Assembly (NCBI GenBank): GCA_023227685.1
Contig: JALNVG010000072.1
Coordinates: forward strand, 1 to 11,027
DNA length: 11,027 nt
Direction: 5' to 3'
Origin: Bacteroidaceae bacterium
Lineage (GTDB): Bacteria; Bacteroidota; Bacteroidia; Bacteroidales; Bacteroidaceae
Below, one piece after another: positions 5,778-11,027 of the stretch. The notes under the pieces are model-generated. The model was not told the DNA's origin. It ran no database searches and saw nothing but the letters and a program-made list of their open reading frames with translations. Positions within the stretch are counted from its first letter, which is position 1; each line of letters opens with the position of its first letter. The position numbers were made by a program, and so were the translations under genes.

Positions 5778-8201
5778 TCACTCTCCATATATTTTGCCTG
5801 ATGTATAGTCATTATACCATGATGTATATAAGGTACCTCCGGTTGTTACCCAACCTTCAAATTTAGGATATGCATATTTGATATTGATGTATTCTTTAGG
5901 CCATTTGAAATCGGTGGATACCATGATTCCCCATGCTAAGTTATCCTTACTTTGGTAATATCTTCCATCAGTTATAGAACTGTTGTCGTTGTTATTGCCA
6001 AAGATATCTGTATTTGCATAACCAGTTGGCTTAAAACCTATAATATGAATTTCATTACGTTCGGAAGTATTTTTATTCATCTCGTTGATATAAGTATCGG
6101 TTAATGTATTTTTGGCAACAATGATAAATACATTTAATAAATTGTTGTTTAGTGCTTCCGATGAGATTTTTGACCCGCTTGATATCTCTGCCGTAATGGT
6201 GAGTGTCTTGGGGTTATAGGTTGTACTTCCGCTTACGGTATTGATTAACTGACTGCTGCTGTTGCCGGTTAACAGCTTGTGTGCCTCGTCAAAAAGTGGT
6301 ATGACGGCATAGTCTTGATTTTTCTCAATACCAACATTGGTGACATTGAAAGAACTAGGAGTATTGGAAGAGTATGTTAAACTTTTAATTGCAGATGATG
6401 GGATTTGGTCAAGCATAAGAGCAGCACCGATTTGATACTGTGCACCAACCGCACAAAGTTCCATTGTGATTGAAAATTGAACCACATTGTTCGACTGATT
6501 CACATACATGGTTTTATTTATCATTTTCAATACGATATCATTCATATCATAATCGCCATATACAGGCCACTGATCTTCAAAAATGTATGAGTAATATTGA
6601 CTGTTACTTACTTTTATGGGGAAGGTAGGATCTGTTGGATCGCTTCCACTATTTCCTTCGTTCTTTGTGCCTCCGCAGGTTTCTATGTATACATCAGAAC
6701 CCCCGAGGGTTGTTATGCTTGCTGTATTAAGCACATAGTAGTTATTCCACCAGATAGATTTTTCAACATGAGTTCGTGCTTCTATAACCAGATTTCCCGA
6801 ATAGGTGAATCCCAGACCTATTATTGTTACGGCTTTTATTAATGACTTATTTGTACCTGTTCCGTAGTATTTGTCTGCATTGGTCGTATGGTCTAATAGG
6901 CTTTTTGATTCAATCATTGATCCGTTGTCTAGTGTTACGGAACAACCACCGATGGTCATATTATTCGCTCCAATATATCCTTGATCCATATTTAATGTAC
7001 AACCATTCATATATATATAATTGGCTGTAATGTCGCAATCATTATTAATGGTAGGATTGGTCAGGCTTATTGTTTCATCAGCCAAAATGGTTCCGGTATT
7101 ATTGATTGTAGCTGATGAATTTGCAGTGATACCTGAGGCATGAAAGTATGAATTATTATTAAGGATGAAGTTAGATGGAAGATTAACAGAACCGCTTATT
7201 TTTATACTATCATCGTTGGCAATGTTTGAATTTGAATTAACTGTCAAGTTTGCAGCTGTTATTATGCCTTTATTATATAAAGAGGCACCGGAACTTTCTA
7301 TCAAAGAAGAGTTGATGTTAAGCGTTCCCCAGTTTCTGATACCGGCTGGATCACTATTAGTAAATGTGAGATTATTGAAATCCGCTTTTCCACCTGGCAT
7401 AATGGTCAATATGGAATTATTGACAAAACTCAAATTATTGGCACAAGATATTTCACCACCATTCATAACAATAATTTCCAATCCGCTTTGAACGGTATAA
7501 AAAGAGTATGGTATGGTCCATTTGGCGGAAACATATAGTTTTATGTTTGTATTATTTCCGTAGTTTGTAATAGATCCTGAATAGTCGCTTGTGATTTTAT
7601 AGTTTGTGTTGGATTGTAGTGTGTTACTCGTGCCATAGCTCGAAATTTCAGTACTCCCACTAGGAATGGATGTATAATCGGGCATATCATTGATGGCTTG
7701 TGACGTACGTTTGGCAACTAGTGAAGCGGTGCTGCTTTTAGTGGATGTTGCAACATAATAGAGCTTGCAATCCATGGCTGAGTGATCAGTCGGAATTTCA
7801 TAAGGGAATACGGATATTCTACCTTTGGGGTCAGTCTGTTCGATAAAGAGACAAGTCATCTTTTTGTCTACCGTGACAGATGTGGAAAAGGTCTGGTTTT
7901 TATTAGTTACACCCTTTGCCAATAACGTATCGTTGTTGCTGGTCAACGGGTCGTTTCTATAAATGCTAATTGTATAATAATATTGGCCTTCAAATTCATC
8001 CTTGACTTCAACCGTCAGACTCTGTGAAGCGGTTGTAGACCAATCAAAGTCCTCCGGTGCAGAAAAAGCTAACGGGTTGGTCGTTTTGTACGTTGAATCG
8101 TATAGGTCTTTATTCGTATCAACACATCCGGTTATTATAACAATTGCAGCAGTTATAATAGTCACGAATAAACGGTTTGTTTTTAGAGGTTCTATTCGCA
8201 T
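5778..8201 (-). CDS. LruC/DUF4842-domain lipoprotein with beta-helix-like middle
   Basis: This 807-residue envelope lipoprotein begins with a basic N-terminus, a hydrophobic segment (11-25) and a lipobox IITGC with lipidated Cys26. No acidic stretch suggesting a surface-export tag is obvious directly after the Cys (sequence VDTNKDLYD). Residues 40-150 look like a beta-sandwich (PEDFDWSTT... through VFPYEI), as in other Bacteroides LruC proteins. Residues about 190-480 are rich in Asn, Ser, Thr and Ile, with loosely repeated short strands such as GTLNINSS, GIITAANLTV and GCTLNMDQG, typical of a parallel beta-helix. The C-terminal LruC domain (about 535-800) contains FEDQWP (541-546) and GDYDMNDIV (549-557), with the usual acidic, possibly calcium-binding motif, and ends with the WPKEYINIKYAYPKFEGWV-type block. 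The biochemical function of LruC domains is unknown; adhesion or matrix roles are speculation. It is monocistronic by appearance, with gaps of 82 and 110 bases on its two sides. Confidence 0.9.
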   Translation of the reverse strand: MRIEPLKTNRLFVTIITAAIVIITGCVDTNKDLYDSTYKTTNPLAFSAPEDFDWSTTASQSLTVEVKDEFEGQYYYTISIYRNDPLTSNNDTLLAKGVTNKNQTFSTSVTVDKKMTCLFIEQTDPKGRISVFPYEIPTDHSAMDCKLYYVATSTKSSTASLVAKRTSQAINDMPDYTSIPSGSTEISSYGTSNTLQSNTNYKITSDYSGSITNYGNNTNIKLYVSAKWTIPYSFYTVQSGLEIIVMNGGEISCANNLSFVNNSILTIMPGGKADFNNLTFTNSDPAGIRNWGTLNINSSLIESSGASLYNKGIITAANLTVNSNSNIANDDSIKISGSVNLPSNFILNNNSYFHASGITANSSATINNTGTILADETISLTNPTINNDCDITANYIYMNGCTLNMDQGYIGANNMTIGGCSVTLDNGSMIESKSLLDHTTNADKYYGTGTNKSLIKAVTIIGLGFTYSGNLVIEARTHVEKSIWWNNYYVLNTASITTLGGSDVYIETCGGTKNEGNSGSDPTDPTFPIKVSNSQYYSYIFEDQWPVYGDYDMNDIVLKMINKTMYVNQSNNVVQFSITMELCAVGAQYQIGAALMLDQIPSSAIKSLTYSSNTPSSFNVTNVGIEKNQDYAVIPLFDEAHKLLTGNSSSQLINTVSGSTTYNPKTLTITAEISSGSKISSEALNNNLLNVFIIVAKNTLTDTYINEMNKNTSERNEIHIIGFKPTGYANTDIFGNNNDNSSITDGRYYQSKDNLAWGIMVSTDFKWPKEYINIKYAYPKFEGWVTTGGTLYTSWYNDYTSGKIYGE

Positions 8202-8233
8202 GTCTTTTTTTTGTTTTGTTAGTTTGTATATTA

Positions 8234-8241
8234 CAAATATA
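8234..8241 (-). promoter_or_regulatory. Candidate -7 promoter box for the LruC gene
   Basis: The minus strand reads TATATTTG, a full match to TAnnTTTG, 33 bases before the start codon at 8201. The expected -33 position falls in an AT-only tract (8242-8281) with no TTG or TTTG, so the promoter may be weak, activator-dependent, or helped by the AT-rich upstream tract. Confidence 0.5.
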
Positions 8242-8283
8242 ATAATAATTTATTATATATAAGATTTTTTTATTATAATAATG

Positions 8284-9327
8284 CTATTTAGTAATTTCAC
8301 CAATTAGACATGAGTTCATTTTTACTTTTATTTCTCTGGGACTAAGCTCATGCCCCAAGAGAAACATGAGTTTGGTAATTGCGGATTCCGGAGTACTATC
8401 GTAACCACTTATTACACCGGTGCCCATTAAGTGCATTCCGGTTTCATATCGTTTCATTTCTACTATTCCCAATTGACATTGGGTAATATTGACAATAACG
8501 ATGTCTCGATCAATGGCATCTTTTATGAGTTTGATAAACCACTCTTTCTGTGGTGCATTGCCGGAACCGTAAGTCCTTAGCACAACAGCTTTTAATCCTG
8601 GTATATGAAGAATTGATGAGATGAAATTTTGTTGTATGCCGGGGAAGAGTGAGAGTACAACAACATTCGTATCTAATGAATAATGAGGTTTTAAAGGCTT
8701 TTCCGGGGCAGGTTTGCGAATTAAATGCGGTTCGTATATGATATGAACACCGGCTGTGGCAAGAGGGGGGTAATTGAATGAACGGAATGCGTTGAAGTTC
8801 TCGGCATTTATTTTTGTTGTCCGGTTGCCCCGCATCAAAAGATTCTCAAAGAAGATGCAAACTTCGGGCACTATGGCAGTGCCGTCGGGATTCTTTGCAG
8901 CAGCAATTTCAATAGAAGTAATCAGATTTTCCTTGCCATCTGTGCGTAGTGTCCCGATAGGTAATTGTGAGCCTGTGAGTATAACCGGTTTGCTTAAGTT
9001 TTCGAGCATGAAACTGAGTGCGGAAGCTGTATAAGACATTGTATCCGTTCCGTGTAGAATAACAAACCCATCATAAAAATCATAGTTGAAATTAATGATT
9101 CTCACAAGTTTTGCCCATAATGTCGGTTCCATATCCGATGAATCTATAGGCGGGTCGAACTGATATGATGAAATATGATAATTGAATCGTTTCAATTCAG
9201 GAACGTAACTAAGTACTTGGTCAAAATCAAAGTTTTCAAGAGTGCCGGTTTCCTGATTCTCAATCATGCCTATAGTACCTCCTGTGTATATTAAAAGTAT
9301 GGAAGGAGTCGGAGTTGGTAATAACAT
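8284..9327 (-). CDS. ansA: Type I (cytoplasmic) L-asparaginase
   Basis: This 347-residue enzyme hydrolyses L-asparagine to aspartate and ammonia. It carries both catalytic triads of the family: TGGTIG (15-20) with nucleophile Thr15, and HGTDTM (92-97) with Thr94 and Asp95, plus Lys172 in NRTTKIN as the third member. Substrate-binding DSSDM (62-66) and the GSQ and RTDGKENL blocks (119-121, 128-135) are also present. There is no signal peptide, and the C-terminal domain is full length, as in the AnsA-type homotetramers. The frame stays open upstream to an ATG at 9384, but that extension would include the candidate -7 box (9368-9375), and its 19 residues match nothing expected; the ATG at 9327 places the TGGTIG motif at the normal distance. 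The gene is downstream of the trp genes but with a 150-base gap and its own promoter signals. Confidence 0.93.
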   Translation of the reverse strand: MLLPTPTPSILLIYTGGTIGMIENQETGTLENFDFDQVLSYVPELKRFNYHISSYQFDPPIDSSDMEPTLWAKLVRIINFNYDFYDGFVILHGTDTMSYTASALSFMLENLSKPVILTGSQLPIGTLRTDGKENLITSIEIAAAKNPDGTAIVPEVCIFFENLLMRGNRTTKINAENFNAFRSFNYPPLATAGVHIIYEPHLIRKPAPEKPLKPHYSLDTNVVVLSLFPGIQQNFISSILHIPGLKAVVLRTYGSGNAPQKEWFIKLIKDAIDRDIVIVNITQCQLGIVEMKRYETGMHLMGTGVISGYDSTPESAITKLMFLLGHELSPREIKVKMNSCLIGEITK

Positions 9328-9367
9328 ATACTTAGTTCTTACTTTGCAATTATTTTCAAAACTTTTG

Positions 9368-9375
9368 CAAATATA
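9368..9375 (-). promoter_or_regulatory. Candidate -7 promoter box for the asparaginase gene
   Basis: The minus strand reads TATATTTG, identical to the box before the LruC and GH115 genes. It lies 41 bases before the ATG at 9327, predicting a leader of about 35 bases. No TTG or TTTG occurs at the expected -33 site; that stretch is occupied instead by an inverted repeat. This box is the main reason for choosing the start at 9327 over 9384. Confidence 0.55.
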
Positions 9376-9376
9376 C

Positions 9377-9412
9377 AAATTCATGAGAAAGAAAACTCTT
9401 TTTCATGAATTT
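9377..9412. repeat. Operator-like inverted repeat upstream of the asparaginase -7 box
   Basis: Two 14-base arms (9377-9390 and 9399-9412) are inverted copies with a single G-T mismatch, around an 8-base centre (gaaaactc). Each arm holds TTCATGAA or a one-off copy (9402-9409 exact, 9380-9387 with final G), which is itself a palindrome. The two palindromes are 22 bases apart centre to centre, about two helical turns. The repeat covers the spacer and -33 region of the asparaginase promoter. It could bind a dimeric or tetrameric regulator. It could instead fold as an RNA hairpin in the trp transcript, but no U-tract follows it. Confidence 0.6.
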
Positions 9413-9440
9413 ATTACTGAAGTATATTTAATTATTTATA

Positions 9441-9470
9441 TTTTTTACCTTATATCAAGGTGAAAAAAAA
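9441..9470 (-). terminator. Weak hairpin after trpA, possible transcript end
   Basis: ACCTT (9447-9451) and AAGGT (9457-9461) can pair around a 5-base loop, and the flanking T6 and A8 tracts can extend the stem with one bulge. On the minus strand it begins about 8 bases after the trpA stop. A standard intrinsic terminator needs a T-tract after the stem; here the T-tract is before it on either strand, so termination is uncertain. Confidence 0.3.
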
Positions 9471-9477
9471 CACAAAG

Positions 9478-10254
9478 TTATACTGTTGTGATGTCATGTT
9501 TCAACTTGAGAATGGCTTTTTCAGGATCATGTTCTTCGTCTAGCAGTGTAACAAAGCGGCTTCCGATAATTCCTCCGGATGCATTGGCACATGCAGCGTC
9601 GAATGTGGCTTTGTTTGAAATACCGAATCCTACCATACGCGGGTTCTTTAAGTCCATGCCTTGAATTTTTTTAAAATAGGCCTTTTTTTGCTCATTGAAA
9701 TCTTTTTGTGCTCCCGTTGTTGAGGCCGAAGAGACCATATAGATAAATCCGTCGGTGTGGGCATCAATAAAACGAACCCGCTCTTCACTGGTTTCCGGAG
9801 TGATCAGCATAATAATTCTGATTCCATATTTATCAGCAATAGGGCAAAGATGTTCTTGATAATCTTTAAAAGGGAGATCGGGAATAATTGTTCCATCAAT
9901 GCCGTATTCCTGACATTTTTTGAAGAAGTTCTCAAACCCGTATTGCATGATCGGATTTAGATATCCCATGAGAATCAATGGTATTTTCACCTCTTTGCGG
10001 ATGTCGGCCAACTGCGAAAATAGTATTTTGAGGGACATACCATTGCGTAAAGCTTTAGTCGCAGCATTCTGGATAACGATTCCATCGGCCATCGGGTCGC
10101 TGAAAGGAATACCTATTTCGATTAAATCCACGCCGTTTCTTTCGAGTGTGCGAATCACGTTTACTGTCCCGTTCAGTGTTGGTGCGCCTGCACAAAAGTA
10201 AATTGACAGCAGATTCTTTTTATGGCTGCTGAATAATTGATTAATTCTATTCAT
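9478..10254 (-). CDS. trpA: Tryptophan synthase alpha subunit
   Basis: This 258-residue TIM-barrel subunit cleaves indole-3-glycerol phosphate to indole and glyceraldehyde 3-phosphate, passing indole to TrpB through the alpha2-beta2 complex. Catalytic Glu46 in LIEIGIPFSDPMAD and Asp57 at the end of that motif are both present, equivalent to Glu49 and Asp60 of the Salmonella enzyme. Other marks are YFCAG (19-23), PDLP (125-128), SSASTTG (175-181), GFGIS (209-213) and the phosphate-site GSRF (231-234), where many homologues have GSA. The frame extends three codons upstream to a TTG at 10263, but ATG 10254 is the better start; it overlaps the trpF stop by 8 bases (ATGAATAG), a sign of coupled translation. 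trpB is not in the window. Confidence 0.97.
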   Translation of the reverse strand: MNRINQLFSSHKKNLLSIYFCAGAPTLNGTVNVIRTLERNGVDLIEIGIPFSDPMADGIVIQNAATKALRNGMSLKILFSQLADIRKEVKIPLILMGYLNPIMQYGFENFFKKCQEYGIDGTIIPDLPFKDYQEHLCPIADKYGIRIIMLITPETSEERVRFIDAHTDGFIYMVSSASTTGAQKDFNEQKKAYFKKIQGMDLKNPRMVGFGISNKATFDAACANASGGIIGSRFVTLLDEEHDPEKAILKLKHDITTV

Positions 10255-10879
10255 ATGATTCAATATTTTTTAATTCATTTAAAAATTTGCGAATTTTGTT
10301 TATGTCCTTTACTCCGGGAGCAGATTCGAAACAACTATTTAAATCATAGCCGCGAAGTAGTGGATGATGGAAAGATTTTATTGATACGATGCTTTTGGGA
10401 CCGATACCGCCACTTAATAAAAAAGGCGTTCTTCCGTGGTATGCATCAAGAATATGCCAGTTAAACTGATTTCCGGAACCTCCGTATTGTTTACATTTTG
10501 TATCGAAAAGAAAGTATGAGCAATAGTTCTCGTAGGCCTCGGTATCTTTTAAATCATCGACTTCGGCAATAGAGAAAGCTTTGATGATTTTTATACCGCT
10601 GTCTTGCAGTAAACGGCAGAATTCCGGTGATTCATTGCCGTGAAGTTGTATAAAGTCGAGATTGAATGCTTTGATATCTTTTTTGATGACATTGATATCT
10701 TCATCAACAAATACTCCGGTACGTTGGCAACTTGGTAAAAAGGCAGGAATGTGTTGTACGTAGCGTGGTGATCCTTTGAAAAAAATGAATCCCATCAAAT
10801 CAATACCGAGAGTCTCTACCTCGCGTATATTCTTTGGTTCCCTCATTCCGCATACCTTAATTAACTTTCCGTTGATCAT
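10247..10879 (-). CDS. trpF: Phosphoribosylanthranilate isomerase
   Basis: This 210-residue TIM-barrel enzyme performs the Amadori rearrangement of phosphoribosylanthranilate to CdRP in tryptophan synthesis. KVCGM (8-12) supplies the general base Cys10, and FLFDTK (123-128) supplies the general acid Asp126. GFIFFKGSPRYV (30-41), GVFVDE (55-60), IQLHGNE (77-83), LLSGGIGP (154-161) and DLNSCFESAPGVKD (179-192) are the family blocks, including the phosphate-binding loops. It is a separate gene, not fused to trpC as in enteric bacteria. It begins 20 bases after the trpC stop and overlaps trpA by 8 bases. Confidence 0.97.
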   Translation of the reverse strand: MINGKLIKVCGMREPKNIREVETLGIDLMGFIFFKGSPRYVQHIPAFLPSCQRTGVFVDEDINVIKKDIKAFNLDFIQLHGNESPEFCRLLQDSGIKIIKAFSIAEVDDLKDTEAYENYCSYFLFDTKCKQYGGSGNQFNWHILDAYHGRTPFLLSGGIGPKSIVSIKSFHHPLLRGYDLNSCFESAPGVKDINKIRKFLNELKNIESYE

Positions 10880-10899
10880 GAGTTTGTTTATTTATTGTA

Positions 10900-11027
10900 T
10901 CAGACTAACTCTTTAAGAAAATTTTTCAATGTTTCGGCAGGTTGTTCAGTCTTCATGAATGTTTCGCCGATAAGGAAACCTCTAAAGCCTACACTACGTA
11001 GGTGCTTCACCGTATCAGGGTTTGAAA
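10900..11027 (-). CDS. trpC: Indole-3-glycerol phosphate synthase, C-terminal part (cut by the window edge)
   Basis: The last 41 codons of an open frame enter from the right edge and stop with TGA at 10900-10902. The visible protein, from SNPDTVKHLR through GFRGFLIGETFMK to LKNFLKELV, matches the end of TrpC, where the final barrel strand and the GFLIGExxM phosphate-binding segment lie. The enzyme closes CdRP to indole-3-glycerol phosphate, the substrate of TrpA. The position directly before trpF supports the assignment. The catalytic Lys and Glu residues lie outside the window. Confidence 0.9.
   Translation of the reverse strand, partial: SNPDTVKHLRSVGFRGFLIGETFMKTEQPAETLKNFLKELV

Noticed and set aside
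6824..7480. Repeats in the LruC middle region as a CRISPR-like or tandem DNA repeat
   Set aside because: Similarity is at the level of short protein strands only; there is no constant DNA repeat unit or regular spacing.
7165..7491. Open plus-strand frame of 108 codons inside the LruC gene
   Set aside because: It is antisense to the repetitive beta-helix coding region, has no promoter or ribosome-site support and resembles no known protein; the open frame follows from the biased codons on the other strand.
8242..8283. AT-only tract with short palindromes such as TTATTATAATAA, as a terminator or protein site
   Set aside because: The sequence is low complexity, so such palindromes arise by chance, and no T-tract follows a stable GC-containing stem.
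9328..9384. Upstream ATG of the asparaginase frame
   Set aside because: The added 19 residues cover a perfect -7 box and part of the inverted repeat, and place TGGTIG unusually far from the N-terminus.
10255..10263. TTG start three codons upstream for trpA
   Set aside because: The ATG at 10254 is stronger and gives a neat 8-base overlap with the trpF stop; the extra residues (M/L-N-H) add nothing recognisable.

Overview
The window looks like chromosomal DNA of a gut-type Bacteroidales bacterium (Bacteroides, Phocaeicola or a close relative). The reasons are the gene content (a GH115 alpha-glucuronidase, a LruC-domain lipoprotein, a trpC-trpF-trpA gene order), the moderately AT-rich, tightly packed genes, and several intergenic boxes matching the Bacteroides -7 promoter consensus TAnnTTTG. 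The genus is an inference; there is no rRNA or other marker here to fix it.

Layout, left to right. A single plus-strand gene (183-2567) encodes a secreted GH115 alpha-glucuronidase. It converges on a minus-strand block that fills the rest of the window. Reading that block in its own direction (right to left): the end of trpC (cut by the window edge), trpF and trpA form the tail of a tryptophan operon (11027-9478). Next comes a cytoplasmic type I L-asparaginase (9327-8284), then a large LruC/DUF4842 lipoprotein with a beta-helix-like, Asn/Ser-rich middle (8201-5778). Last is a compact four-gene set (5667-2596): a stand-alone CheY-like receiver, a membrane phosphoglycosyl transferase with a receiver-like N-terminal domain, a shortened and degenerate membrane GT2-like protein, and a hexapeptide-repeat acyltransferase.

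How they work together. The trp genes make indole and tryptophan precursors in the cytoplasm, and asparaginase turns Asn into Asp and ammonia; no link between the two is seen beyond adjacency. The four-gene set has 10-base gaps and one 29-base overlap, so it is almost certainly one transcript. Its content reads as a small envelope-glycan module: priming of a lipid-linked glycan (phosphoglycosyl transferase), a membrane GT-fold protein that has lost its catalytic signature, a glycan O-acetyltransferase, and a phosphorylatable receiver that could control them. This is the most unusual part of the window. The receiver has all its active-site residues, whereas the receiver-like domain on the transferase has lost them, which suggests regulation by receiver-receiver contact (inference).

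Non-coding structure is sparse. There are four candidate -7 boxes, an operator-like pair of TTCATGAA palindromes directly upstream of the asparaginase -7 box, and a weak hairpin after trpA. No tRNA, rRNA, CRISPR array, insertion sequence or integrase was seen, and no intergenic gap exceeds about 185 bases.
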